The position numbers and the translations under genes are program-made. From DASQMT01 sp963827335 (GTDB taxonomy: Bacteria > Actinomycetota > Thermoleophilia > Solirubrobacterales > Solirubrobacteraceae), in NCBI GenBank assembly GCA_963827335.1, contig CAWHAP010000023.1, positions 558,001 through 622,000 of the forward strand: a DNA stretch of 64,000 nucleotides. The letters are read 5' to 3'. The notes beneath the pieces are model-generated. The model saw only the letters and a program-made list of their open reading frames with translations. It was not told where the DNA came from and did not search any database. Positions 34,536 through 43,391 of this stretch are shown piece after piece; the stretch's first letter is position 1, and each line of letters begins with the position of its first letter.

Positions 34536-35198
34536 TCAGGCGATGGCGGGCTCGGGCAGCGGGAACAGCGTCAGGAACCGCTCGCCCACGGCGCGGTCGC
34601 CGTCGAACTGCAGACCGGTGCCGGCGAGCGGCATGCGGCCGTGGGCGACGCCGAGCAGCTCGCCGGGGTCGCCGGCGACGATCACGTCCGGCCCTTCGGC
34701 GCTGCCCTGCTCGAGGACCAGCTCGCCGCCGTCGACGAGCGCGCGGTAGACGGGGCCTCCGTCCAGGCGCAGCTCGACCCGGGCGGTGAACCCGTCCGCG
34801 CGGTCCGCGTCGAACAGCGTCCGCAGCGACAGGATGTGCGCGTCGAAGCTCATGCGCAGCCCGGGGCCGGCCGGCACGGGCAGGTGCGAGCCGAACTCGC
34901 CGAGCGCCATCACGACGGGCTCGAGCCGCCTGCCGAGCGCGGTCAGCTCGTACACCTGGACGGCGACCGGCGGGGGCAGCTTGCGCTTGCGCACGAGGCC
35001 CTCTGCGGCAAGGTCGCGCATCCGCTGGGACAGCACGTCGGGCCCGACGCCCGGCAGGCCGGCGCGCAGATCCGTGAAGCGCTTGGGCCCCAGCAGGAGC
35101 TCGCGGACGATCATCAGCGTCCACCGCTCGCCCACCAGATCCAGCGCGCGCGCGACGCCGCACACGTCCCCGTAGACCCGCTTCTTCCGCTCTGCCAT
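34536..35198 (-). CDS. HxlR-family regulator with C-terminal SCP2-like domain
   Basis: 220 residues. The winged helix is complete: GVARALDLVGERWTLMIVRE, then LLGPKRFTDLRAGLPGVGPD and VLSQRMRDLAAEGLVRKRKL. Residues about 120-215 form a sterol-carrier-like domain (FTARVELRLDGGPVYRALVD, VIVAGDPGELLGVAHG), which may bind a hydrophobic ligand. It is divergent from an MFS drug-efflux gene; the 71 bases between them contain several inverted repeats. The gene pair has the classic layout of a repressor controlling its exporter. Confidence 0.87.
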   Translation of the reverse strand: MAERKKRVYGDVCGVARALDLVGERWTLMIVRELLLGPKRFTDLRAGLPGVGPDVLSQRMRDLAAEGLVRKRKLPPPVAVQVYELTALGRRLEPVVMALGEFGSHLPVPAGPGLRMSFDAHILSLRTLFDADRADGFTARVELRLDGGPVYRALVDGGELVLEQGSAEGPDVIVAGDPGELLGVAHGRMPLAGTGLQFDGDRAVGERFLTLFPLPEPAIA

Positions 35199-35208
35199 GG
35201 TGTGGATA

Positions 35209-35256
35209 GTACCACAATTTCCTACCGGGTGGTTGGAAATTCCAATTACCTGGTAC
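35209..35256. promoter_or_regulatory. operator cluster between the HxlR-type and MFS genes
   Basis: TTGGAA-A-TTCCAA (35,233-35,245) is a palindrome with a single central base. AATTTCC (35,216-35,222) and GGAAATT (35,235-35,241) form a wider inverted repeat, and GTACCA (35,209-35,214) with TGGTAC (35,251-35,256) frames the whole region. The AT-rich sequence contrasts with its surroundings and covers the likely promoters of both genes. Confidence 0.6.
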
Positions 35257-35269
35257 GGTTCCTCCAACG

Positions 35270-36757
35270 ATGTCCCCGAGCAACGGAGAACCGATCCCCG
35301 TGACCGACCAAGCCACCGACCGCAAGCGCTGGCTCGCGCTGTACACGCTGTGCGCCGGCGTGCTGATGATCGTGCTCGACGCCACGATCGTGAACGTCGC
35401 CCTGCCGTCCATCCAGGAGGATCTCGGCTTCTCGCAGAGCAGCCTCGCGTGGGTCGTCAACGCCTACCTGATCCCGTTCGGCGGGCTCCTGCTCCTGGCG
35501 GGCCGCTTCGGTGATCTCGTCGGGCAGCGCAAGGTGTTCCTCGGCGGCCTGGCCGTCTTCACGAGCGCATCGCTGCTGTGCGCCGTCGCGCAGACGCAGG
35601 AGATGCTCATCGTCGCCCGCTTCGTGCAGGGCGCCGGCGGCGCGGCCGCATCGGCCGTCGTCCTCGGCATGATCGTGCAGATGTTCCCGGAGCCGCGCGA
35701 GCAGGCGAAGGCGATCGGCGTCTACGGCTTCGTCGCCTCGGCGGGCGGGTCGATCGGCCTGCTGACCGGCGGCGCGCTCACGGAGGCCATCTCCTGGCAC
35801 TGGATCTTCTTCATCAACGTCCCGATCGGGATCGCCACGGCGATGCTCGCCCTGCGCCTCGTGGCCGCCAAGCCCGGCCTCGGCCTCGCCGCCGGCGCCG
35901 ACATCCCGGGCGCCGTGCTGTGCACCGTCGGCCTGATGCTCGGCGTCTACTCGATCATCGGGGTCAGCGACCACGGCTGGCTCTCGGCGAACACGCTCGG
36001 TCTCGGCGCGATCTCCATCGCCCTCGTCACCGCGTTCATCGTGCGCCAGGCGCGCATCGCGAACCCGCTGATGCCGCTGCGGCTGTTCCGCGTGCGCACC
36101 GTGACCGGGGCCAACCTGACGATGGCGCTCATGGTCGCGGGCATGTTCGCGATGTTCTTCCTCGGCGCGCTCTACCTGCAGCGCGTCCTGAGCTACAACC
36201 CGTTCGAGGTCGGCCTCGCGTTCCTGCCGTCCACGCTGGTCATGGGCATCATCTCGCTGCGCTTCACCGAGCGGCTGATCATGCGCTTCGGCGCGCACAA
36301 CGTGCTGCTTCCGGGCATCGTCTCGATCGGCGTCGGCCTGCTGCTGTTCGCGCGCACGCCGGTCGACGGGACCTACTGGGCCGACGTGTTCGCGCCCACG
36401 GTGCTCATCGGCCTCGGCGCCGGCATCGCGTTCCCGTCGCTGATGCAGCTCTCGATGACCGGAGTCGAGATGGAGGACATGGGCATGGCGTCCGGCCTGG
36501 TCAACTCGACCGTGCAGGTCGGCGGCGCCATCGGCCTCGCCGTCCTGGCGACCCTCTCGGCCGGCCGCACCGAGGATCTCGGCGCGGCCGGGGAGTCGGC
36601 GGCGGCCGCGCTCAACGGCGGCTACCACGTCGCCTACCTGGTCGGCGCGGCGCTCGTCGCGGGCGCGCTGGTGACGGCGCTCACCCTGCTGCGGCCGCGC
36701 ACGGCCGAGCAGGCCGGCGCCGCGCCGCATGGCGAGCGGGAGTACGCCCACGCGTGA
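35270..36757 (+). CDS. DHA2-family MFS multidrug exporter (EmrB/QacA type)
   Basis: 495 residues with about 14 membrane spans. LYTLCAGVLMIVLDATIVNV is span 1 with the family motif D1 (LDATIVNVALP). LLLAGRFGDLVGQRKVFLGG is motif A. RFVQGAGGAAASAVVLGMIV and GGSIGLLTGGALTEAISWHW with FFINVPIG are motifs B and C. The family exports cationic or amphipathic drugs in exchange for protons. ATG 35,270 lacks a ribosome site; GTG 35,300 has GGAG 11 bases upstream and would remove ten residues. Control by the divergent HxlR regulator is likely. Confidence 0.9.
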   Translation: MSPSNGEPIPVTDQATDRKRWLALYTLCAGVLMIVLDATIVNVALPSIQEDLGFSQSSLAWVVNAYLIPFGGLLLLAGRFGDLVGQRKVFLGGLAVFTSASLLCAVAQTQEMLIVARFVQGAGGAAASAVVLGMIVQMFPEPREQAKAIGVYGFVASAGGSIGLLTGGALTEAISWHWIFFINVPIGIATAMLALRLVAAKPGLGLAAGADIPGAVLCTVGLMLGVYSIIGVSDHGWLSANTLGLGAISIALVTAFIVRQARIANPLMPLRLFRVRTVTGANLTMALMVAGMFAMFFLGALYLQRVLSYNPFEVGLAFLPSTLVMGIISLRFTERLIMRFGAHNVLLPGIVSIGVGLLLFARTPVDGTYWADVFAPTVLIGLGAGIAFPSLMQLSMTGVEMEDMGMASGLVNSTVQVGGAIGLAVLATLSAGRTEDLGAAGESAAAALNGGYHVAYLVGAALVAGALVTALTLLRPRTAEQAGAAPHGEREYAHA

Positions 36758-36771
36758 CCGAGCGGAGATCG

Positions 36772-36804
36772 GCGCGGTGAGGGCTGACCCAGCCCTTGCC
36801 GCGC
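36772..36804. terminator. bidirectional terminator between MFS and GNAT genes
   Basis: AGGGCTG/CAGCCCT (7 bp, loop ACC) is continued by GCGCGG/CCGCGC after a two-base mismatch. It begins 15 bases after the MFS stop and ends 9 bases before the convergent GNAT stop. Confidence 0.65.
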
Positions 36805-36813
36805 TTCGGTCGA

Positions 36814-37278
36814 TCACGAGTCGATCAGCACCTTCTCGAACCAGTGGTCCTGGAACTGGCCAGGGGTCGCTGTGGTCGGAGGGATCTCCGTGAAGCCGGC
36901 GTCGGTGTAGAAGGCCCGCGCCTCGACGAGGTCGTGGCGCGTGTCGAGGAAGAGGCGCCTGAGGCCTTCGCTGCGAGCAGCCCTTTCGGCGGCGGAGAGC
37001 AGGGCTCGGGCGCCCCCGCCGCGACGGAACCGGGGGGCGACGTACACGCGGGTCAGCTCACCGGTGGCGTAGAGGCCGAGGCAGCCGGCGGGCTCGCCCT
37101 CGGCGCGCAGCACGAAGAAGTGCGCCAGCCCCGTGCTGGGGTACGCGGCGACCGTCTCATCGATCTCCCGCGCGGACGCGGCCCGACGCCAGTAGCGCTC
37201 CGTCAGCTCGGTGAAGTACTCGCGCAGCAGTGCTGCGGCGGGCGGGGCGTCGGCGGGCTCTTCGCGGACCGTCCACAT
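36814..37278 (-). CDS. GNAT N-acetyltransferase
   Basis: 154 residues. HFFVLRAEGEPAGCLGLYAT and ELTRVYVAPRFRRGGGARAL are the central strands and the acetyl-CoA loop (R-R-G-G-G-A). RLFLDTRHDLVEARAFYTDA GFTEI is the C-terminal part. The substrate is unknown. It converges on the MFS gene, separated by a terminator. Confidence 0.87.
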   Translation of the reverse strand: MWTVREEPADAPPAAALLREYFTELTERYWRRAASAREIDETVAAYPSTGLAHFFVLRAEGEPAGCLGLYATGELTRVYVAPRFRRGGGARALLSAAERAARSEGLRRLFLDTRHDLVEARAFYTDAGFTEIPPTTATPGQFQDHWFEKVLIDS

Positions 37279-37392
37279 ACGGCCGCAAGGCTACGGTGAG
37301 CCGGCGGCGTCAGTCGGGTGTGCGCGGCAACGTCACACGCGTCCGCAATCCGCCGCGCGATGCCGTTGACGGCGCTTGTCGCCGCGCGAGAG

Positions 37393-37425
37393 GAGGCGCC
37401 GCGCGAGCGGGTCGCGCGGCGCCTC
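37393..37425 (-). terminator. perfect 14-bp hairpin terminator
   Basis: GAGGCGCCGCGCGA (37,393-37,406) pairs with TCGCGCGGCGCCTC (37,412-37,425), loop GCGGG. It lies six bases after the stop codon of the minus-strand gene at 37,432. Confidence 0.75.
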
Positions 37426-37431
37426 GGGTGC

Positions 37432-37923
37432 TCAGAGCGTCGGCCGGGCCGGCGTGCGGCGCGACTGGTGGACCAGCAGCACGAGCGCACCGGCGAGCGT
37501 GACCGCGCCGGCCGCGATCAGCGCGATGATCGGCCAGTCGACGGCGCCGCCGTCGCCGTCCGTCGCGGTGACCACGTCCGCGGGGGCGGGCGCGATCGGC
37601 TTCGGGTCGGCGGGCCACGTCGGCAGCCCGGCGGGCGGCGTCGACATCTGCGGGCCCTTCGCGGCCTCCGTCCGGTGGTCGGCCTTCACGACGCCGGCCT
37701 GGGCCTGCGCCCGCGACCCGGCGATCGAGCCCTCGCCGCGCCGGTCGCCGGCGCTGCTCGCGGGCTTGTGCACCGTGGACGCGTGCATGTCCTGCTGCTC
37801 GGCCGCGTACTCGGTCGACCCGTAGACGACGCCGGACGTCATGGCGCTCGCCGTCGGGGTGGCGACCGTCGCCGCGACCATCGTCGCGACCGCGATCCGG
37901 GCGATGCTCTTACGAACCTGCAT
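37432..37923 (-). CDS. exported protein with C-terminal membrane anchor
   Basis: 163 residues. Signal peptide MQVRKSIARIAVATMVAATV ATPTASA. The outer part is polar and disordered, rich in Ala, Pro and Gln. Near the C-terminus VDWPIIALIAAGAVTLAGAL VLLV is one membrane span followed by the short basic tail HQSRRTPARPTL, so most of the protein would face outside. No sortase motif is present. Family not recognised. Confidence 0.7.
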   Translation of the reverse strand: MQVRKSIARIAVATMVAATVATPTASAMTSGVVYGSTEYAAEQQDMHASTVHKPASSAGDRRGEGSIAGSRAQAQAGVVKADHRTEAAKGPQMSTPPAGLPTWPADPKPIAPAPADVVTATDGDGGAVDWPIIALIAAGAVTLAGALVLLVHQSRRTPARPTL

Positions 37924-38105
37924 CACAGCCTCCTTGCGTAGTGGATCCGCTGCATGCCCCAGGCGATCGAAGTGGAACGGCGTGGGGCATGGGGAGGACA
38001 GTGCGCCCGGCCGGTAACAGCGCGGTTGCGGCGCGGTATCAGCGCGCGAGGCGGCCGCGCGCGACATGCGCGTGGCGGCAGCTCCACGGGCCGGCGAGGG
38101 TGCGC

Positions 38106-38612
38106 TCAGGATTCGCGGTGGATGTCGTCCACCCACTGCACCGGCTCGGGATCGCGCTCGACGGCGGGCAGCTCGAGGTTGACGACCACTGCCTCCTGCC
38201 CGCTGCGCACCACCACGCACGACAGCGGGTCGTCCGGGCTCGCGTTGATCTCCTGGTGCGGCACGAACGGCGGGACGTAGATGAAGTCGCCGGGCCCGGC
38301 CTCGGCCATGAACTCGAGCCGCCCACCCCAGCGCATCCGGGCACGACCGCTCACGACGTAGATCACGCTCTCCACCGGCCCGTGGTGATGCGCGCCCGTC
38401 TTCGCGTCCGGGCGGATGACGACCGTCCCGGCCCAGAGCTTCTCGGCGCCGGCCCGCGCCGCCGTGATCGCCGCGGCCCGGCTCATGCCCGCCGTCTGCG
38501 GCGTGTTCGGGTCGAGCTCGTCGGCGTGCACCACCCGCACGCCGTGCAGCCGCCAGTCGGTGCCGCCCGCGCCGGGGTCGGTCGCCGGCTCGCCGTCGGA
38601 CCGAGCGTCCAT
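38106..38612 (-). CDS. cupin-domain protein
   Basis: 168 residues. Cupin motif 1 is KTGAHHHGPVESVIYVVSGR and motif 2 is GPGDFIYVPPFVPHQEINAS; the three histidines and the glutamate for a metal site are all present. Single-domain cupins of this kind include dioxygenases, isomerases and regulators, and the substrate here is not evident. The next gene to the right is divergent with 70 bases between. Confidence 0.85.
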   Translation of the reverse strand: MDARSDGEPATDPGAGGTDWRLHGVRVVHADELDPNTPQTAGMSRAAAITAARAGAEKLWAGTVVIRPDAKTGAHHHGPVESVIYVVSGRARMRWGGRLEFMAEAGPGDFIYVPPFVPHQEINASPDDPLSCVVVRSGQEAVVVNLELPAVERDPEPVQWVDDIHRES

Positions 38613-38670
38613 CGCCCGAGTATGGCGGACCGCCGTCGATCGTTGACCTCCGTCCCCATGCCCGTATAGC

Positions 38671-38682
38671 CTGTCTAGACAG
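38671..38682. promoter_or_regulatory. 12-bp perfect palindrome touching the start codon
   Basis: CTGTCTAGACAG is self-complementary and ends directly before the ATG at 38,683. A TATAGC box lies just upstream (about 38,665-38,670). This looks like a GntR- or TetR-type operator over a leaderless promoter. Confidence 0.6.
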
Positions 38683-39003
38683 ATGCTCGGCGTCGCCAAG
38701 CTGGCCCCGGGTCCCGGGCACATCGACCTGGTCGAGCGGACGCCGGCGGACGTGCCCGGCGGCTGCGTGCGCCTCGCGGTCCGGGCCGCCGGGATCTGCG
38801 GGACGGACCTGCACATCGAGGCGGGCGAGTATCCGAGCGTGCCGCCCGTGACGATGGGCCACGAGGTCTGCGGCACGGTCGTCGAGATCGGCGCGGGGGT
38901 CGACGCCGCCTGGGACGGCGGGCGGGTGGTCAGCGAGACGTACTTCTCCACCTGCGGGCGCTGCCGCCACTGCCGGGCAGGGCGCCCGAACCTGTGCCCG
39001 GAG
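38683..39003 (+). pseudogene. zinc-dependent alcohol dehydrogenase, truncated after about 107 codons
   Basis: The N-terminal GroES-like domain is normal: RLAVRAAGICGTDLHIEAGE, VPPVTMGHEVCGTVVEIGAG with the catalytic-zinc ligands, and CGRCRHCRAGRPNLCPE with the four structural-zinc cysteines. Right after CPE the similarity ends and the sequence becomes a glycoside hydrolase. The NAD-binding domain is missing altogether. The operator palindrome and promoter are intact, so the gene was functional in its original setting. The break coincides with the change of sequence style in the window. Confidence 0.8.
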
Positions 39004-39008
39004 CGTTC
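38998..39008. other. junction between two unrelated sequences
   Basis: Left of about 39,003 the frame encodes an alcohol dehydrogenase (ending CPE). Right of it the frame encodes the inside of a GH2 protein (AFPKVLAEVDPTRPY). Only one or two bases are shared, there is no target duplication, and no insertion element is present. Confidence 0.7.
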
Positions 39009-40138
39009 CCGAAGGTCCTGGCCGAGGTGGACCCGACCCGTCCCTACTCGGACGGCTCGCCCTACTCCCCCGGGTTCACGCCCGAGGAGAAGCACCCCAA
39101 CGACCCGGACCACGGCACGCACCACCAGTGGGACGTCTGGAACCGGGTCGACTACACGCACTACCGCGACGACGTGCCGCGGTTCGCGTCGGAGTTCGGC
39201 TTCCAGGGCCCGGCGACCTGGGCGACGATGCGCCGCGCCATCCTTCCCGACGGCGCTGCGACGTCCCGCCCGGGTTCAAGGAGTCCGAGGTCTTCCTGCT
39301 CCACCAGAAGGCGGACTACGGCAACCTCAAGCTCGACGGCGGCATGGCCGCGCACCTGGACGTCCCGGAGGACTTCACCGACTGGCACTGGGCCACGCAG
39401 CTCAACCAGGCGCGCGCCATCCAGTACGCCCTGGAGCACTACCGGTCGTGGTGGCCGCGCACCGCCGGCGCGATCGTGTGGCAGCTCAACGACTGCTGGC
39501 CCGTGACGTCCTGGGCCGCCGTCGACGGCGACGGCCGGCGCAAGCCGCTCTGGTACGCGATGAAGCACGCGTTCGCCGACCGGATCGTGACGGTGCAGCC
39601 GCGCGGCACCGACCTGGTCGCGGCGCTCGTGAACGACACCGACGAGCCGTGGACCGGGCAGGTCGAGGCGGTCCGGACCACCCTCGGTGGCGAGGTGCTG
39701 GCGGCGTCGACCCGCGGTACCGGAGCGGTGACCGTCGGTCCGCGGTCGGTGACCCTGGTCCCGCTGCCGGTGACCTGGACGGCCGTCGCCGACGCGGCGA
39801 ACGAGGTGCTGGTCGTGACGCTCGGCGAGGCCCGTGGGCTGCACCGCTGGGCGGAGAGCAAGGACCTCGCCCTCGACCCCGCGCCCGGTGCGGACCACGG
39901 TGACGGCCCAGGACGGCGGCTACCGGGTGGAGGTGACGGCGACGTCGCTGGCGCTCGGCGTGACGCTGCTGGCCGACCGGCTCGACCCGGACGCACAGGT
40001 GGACGACCAGGTGGTCGACCTCCCGGCGGGCACGACGGCGGTGTTCCACGTGACGAGCCGCGGCCTGGACCCGGACGGCACTGGTCACCCGGCCGGTGCT
40101 GCGCACGGAGAACGACCTGGTCCGAGACCGCGGGTTAG
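39004..40138 (+). pseudogene. GH2 beta-mannosidase, C-terminal part, frame-disrupted
   Basis: Begins inside the catalytic domain: VLAEVDPTRPYSDGSPYSPG, then VPRFASEFGFQGPATWATM, in which the Glu at 39,192-39,194 is the expected nucleophile of GH2 beta-mannosidases. Later parts are SEVFLLHQKADYGNLKLDGG, GAIVWQLNDCWPVTSWAAVD and the C-terminal beta-sandwich domains. Frame changes are needed near 39,255, 39,889 and 40,079, and the TAG at about 40,136 is reached only after one more. The N-terminal half is not in the window. The enzyme would remove terminal beta-mannose from mannan oligosaccharides and pairs with the alpha-galactosidase downstream in galactomannan use. Confidence 0.75.
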
Positions 40139-40203
40139 GATCCGTGGGATTTGATGTCAGTGACCGCGCGTACGGTGTGGTCCAGGGGCGGAGGGACAGC
40201 ACC

Positions 40204-42403
40204 ATGAACAGACATGACGAGGTTTCCAGCTGGTCGGTGCTGCGGCGCGACGGCGTCGCCGTCGTCGCTGGCGCACCCTGAGCGAGGGGCTGCCGCTGGT
40301 GCTCCACTGGGGCCCCGACCTGGGCGAGCTCTCGACCGACGACCTGCAGGGCGCTCGACTCGGCGACCAGCCGCGCAGACCGCGCCCGGCACGCTCGACG
40401 CGGCCTGGCGGCCGTCGCTGCTGCCGCAGGAGGCCGACGGGTGGGCGGGCCGCCCGGGCCTGCTCGTGGTGGCGGACGGCGTGCCGCTCTTCCCGCGCTG
40501 GACCGTCACGCGGTGGCACGCGCGACGACGGCGGAGCTGGCGGTCGCGGCACGGGACACGGCGGGCCTGGGGCTCGCGCTGCGGTCGTACCTGGAGATCG
40601 GCGCCGGCGGGCTGGTGCTGCTGCGGCACGAGCTGACCAACGACGGCCCGGCTGCCGCGTCGTCGACGTGCACTGGCTCGAGGCCACGCTGCCCGTGCCG
40701 AGGTCCGCGGACCACCTCACGCAGTTCACCGGCCGCTGGTCCCGCGAGAAGGTCGCCGTCACGACCGGCATGCCGAGCGGCAGCACGGCCCGCCAGACCC
40801 GGCGCGGGCGCGTCGGGACACGACGCGCCCTGGGTGACCGCTGGCGTCGTCGGGCACGCCGCGGAACCGGACCGGCGAGGCGTGGGCCACCCACCTGGGG
40901 TGGAGCGCCGACGTCACGCACCGCGTGGACCACCTCACCGAGCACCCCACGCTGCTCGGCGCGGGCGAGCTGGTGCGGCCGGGCGAGATCCGGCTGGCCC
41001 CGGCGAGACCTACCGGACGCCGGTGGCGTACTTCGCGTGGTCGCCGGCCGGGCCTGGACGGCGTCTCGGACCGGTTCCACACCTGGATGCGGGCGCGCCC
41101 GCAGCACGTGACGCAGCCCGCGGCCGCTGGTGCTGAACACGTGGGAGGCCGTGTACTTCGACCACTCGCCGAGCAAGCTGGAGCGGCTCGCCCGGCGCGC
41201 CGCGGCCGGTCGGCGTGGAGCGCTTCGTGCTCGACGACGGCTGGTTCCACGCCCGGCGCGACGACACCACCGGGCTGGGCGACTGGGTCGTCGACCACGA
41301 CGTCTGGCCCGACGGCCTGGACCCGCTCGCCGGCCTGGTGCACGAGCTGGGGATGCAGTTCGGGCTGTGGTTCGAGCCCGAGATGGTCAACCTCGACTCC
41401 GACCTGGCCCGCGCCCACCCGGAGCTGGATCCTGTCGAACCCGGCTGCGGTCCCGTCGCCCGACGGGCTCTCGTTCCGCACGCAGTACGTGCTCGACCTC
41501 GCGAACCCCGACGCGTGGGAGCACCTGCGCTCCCAGATCTCGGCCCTCGTGACGCAGCTCGGGATCGACTTCATCAAGTGGGACCACAACCGCGACCTCG
41601 CCGAGCCCGTCCACGCGGGCCGGACGGCGTCTCCCGGCCGGGCACCCACGTGCAGACCCTCGCCGCGTACGCGCTGATCGCGCGGCTCAAGGCGGACCAT
41701 CCCGGGCTGGAGATCGAGTCGTGCTCGTCGGGCGGCGCCCGCACGGACCTGGGCATCCTCGAGGTCACCGACCGCGTGTGGGCCTCGGACTCCAACGACC
41801 CCCTGGAGCGCCAGGACATCCAGCGCTGGACCGTCGCTGGTGCTCCCGCCCGAGCTGATCGGCGCGCACGTAGGGCCGTCGCCGACGCACTCGTCGGGGC
41901 GGACCACCGACCTCTCGCTACCGGGTGGCCACGGCGCTGCAGGGGCACGCGGGCTTCGAGTGGGACCTGCTGACCTGCACCGACGAGGAGCTCGTCGCCG
42001 TCACGCGTACGCGCGCGCTGTACAAGGAGCTCCGGTCCGCTCGTGCACACCGGCACCGTGGTGCACGCCGACACGGTGGACCCGGCGCTGCGGGTCACGG
42101 GCTTCGTGTCTCCCGACCGGACGGCGGGGATGTGGACCGTCGCGACGGTCGCGTCGCCGCAGGACGCGCTGACCGAGCGGGTGCGGCTGGACGGTCTCGA
42201 CCCCGCCCGGCGATACAGCGTCCAGGTGCGCGACGAGGTCGGGATCCGCGAAGTGGCTGGGCGGGATCACCCCGGGCTGGCTGGGCAAGGAGGCGATGGA
42301 CATACCCGGCTCGGTCCTGACTGGCGTCGGGCTGCAGCTACCCACGCTGTGGCCGATGCAGGCGCTGATCATCCAGGTCACGGCCGCCACGCCGCCCGAA
42401 TAG
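40204..42403 (+). pseudogene. GH36 alpha-galactosidase, frame-disrupted
   Basis: Starts at ATG 40,204 (MNRHDEVSSWSVLRRDGVAV) and can be followed to TAG 42,401 only by changing frame at least fifteen times. Typical parts are PLVLHWGPDLGELSTDDL, WRPSLLPQEADGWAGRPGL, ERFVLDDGWFHARRDDTTGL, GIDFIKWDHNRDLAEP with the nucleophile Asp at 41,582-41,584, and DRVWASDSNDPLERQDIQRW with the acid/base Asp at 41,788-41,790. The total length of about 730 residues is normal for GH36. Both catalytic residues are kept and no large deletion is seen, so indels from poor sequence quality explain the breaks better than natural decay. Follows the beta-mannosidase by 65 bases, suggesting one operon. Confidence 0.78.
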
Positions 42404-42446
42404 CCCAGTGCGGAGATAGAACGCCGCCGAGATAGAACCAGGGCGA

Positions 42447-42469
42447 GAGAACGTTTAGGCGTCGTTCTC
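42447..42469 (+). terminator. hairpin after the alpha-galactosidase gene
   Basis: GAGAACG (42,447-42,453) pairs with CGTTCTC (42,463-42,469), 9-nt loop. Two direct copies of GAGATAGAAC lie just before it (about 42,410-42,439). Confidence 0.5.
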
Positions 42470-42563
42470 ATACCGCTTCTCCGGCGGAATATCTCACCCG
42501 GATGAGATCGCACGCCAAAAGCCGAAGAACGGGCGCCCTGCCGGCGTCCCGTCCCGAGCCGAA

Positions 42564-42582
42564 GTCCGGAGGCCGGCCGGAC
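42564..42582 (-). terminator. hairpin after the surface-protein gene
   Basis: GTCCGG and CCGGAC with a 7-nt loop lie 37 bases beyond the stop of the minus-strand surface protein gene. Confidence 0.4.
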
Positions 42583-42618
42583 GCCCGCTCTACTTCACGG
42601 TCGCGTGGCACGACTGGA

Positions 42619-43259
42619 TCAGCTACCGAGCACGCCCTTGCGACGCAGCACGATCAGGGTCACACCACCGCCCACCAGGGCCAGCGCGATGAGCGTGAAG
42701 CCGATGGCGGTGCTGGCACCGGTGGCGGCGAGCACGGGAGGCTCCGAGGCAGCAGCGGACGGAGACGGCGTGGCTCGACGCCCTCGGCCGGGGCGGCGGA
42801 CTCGTCGGTCGGCTCGAGGGAAGGCTCTGACGGTGCGACGCTCGGCTCCTCGCCGGACGGTGGGCGTCGGGGACGGCGTCGGCTCGATGACGCCGTCGGC
42901 GTACACGAGCGCGTAGTGGCTGATGGCGCGACCGTCGCCCACGGGTACGTGATGGTCACCGAGGCGGCGGGCTCGTCGAGCTCGACGAAGTACGCGCCGC
43001 CCTCGCCCTCGCCCTGCTTCGCGGAGCCGGCCTTGACGCAGTAGCCGGAGATGAGCTCACCCTCGGGAGCCTCGACGGTGACCGACATGGGGTCGCCCGT
43101 CGTGTCGATCTTCCCGGAGTCGTAGCCCTCGCAGACCTGGACCCCGTCCAGGTACTGCTCGGTGTCGGTCAGCACGGGTGCGGCGAACGCAGCGGCCGGG
43201 GAGGCCATGAGGCCGGCGACGAGGAGCGCGGAAGCTCCCAAGACGGTCATCTTGCGCAC
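42619..43259 (-). pseudogene. sortase-anchored surface protein (LAATG motif), frame-disrupted
   Basis: From GTG 43,259, with AAGGAG upstream, the product has a signal peptide (MTVLGASALLVAGLMASPAA AFA), a compact beta domain with two cysteines (VCEGYDSGKID, ISGYCVKAG), a Pro/Ser/Glu-rich wall-spanning stretch (PSVAPSEPSLEPTDES), and the sorting signal VLAATGASTAIGF followed by a membrane span and RRKG at the end. LAxTG is the usual actinobacterial class E sortase motif. The frame changes near 42,940 and returns at least twice in the Pro-rich region. With these corrected it is about 210 residues. Confidence 0.72.
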
Positions 43260-43391
43260 TGAGCGCTCCTTCGAACGGGGGTCGGACCGTGTCCGACGTC
43301 GAACACGACCCCCGGAGCGTAGCGACAATGGCGCAGATCGCCAATATCCGCTTATCTCAGCAAAATACCTTACATGGGCTTGCATTCCGCC

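Noticed and set aside
39004..42403. Insertion sequence or phage attachment as cause of the junction
   Set aside because: No transposase, integrase, terminal inverted repeat, target duplication or tRNA is visible near 39,003.
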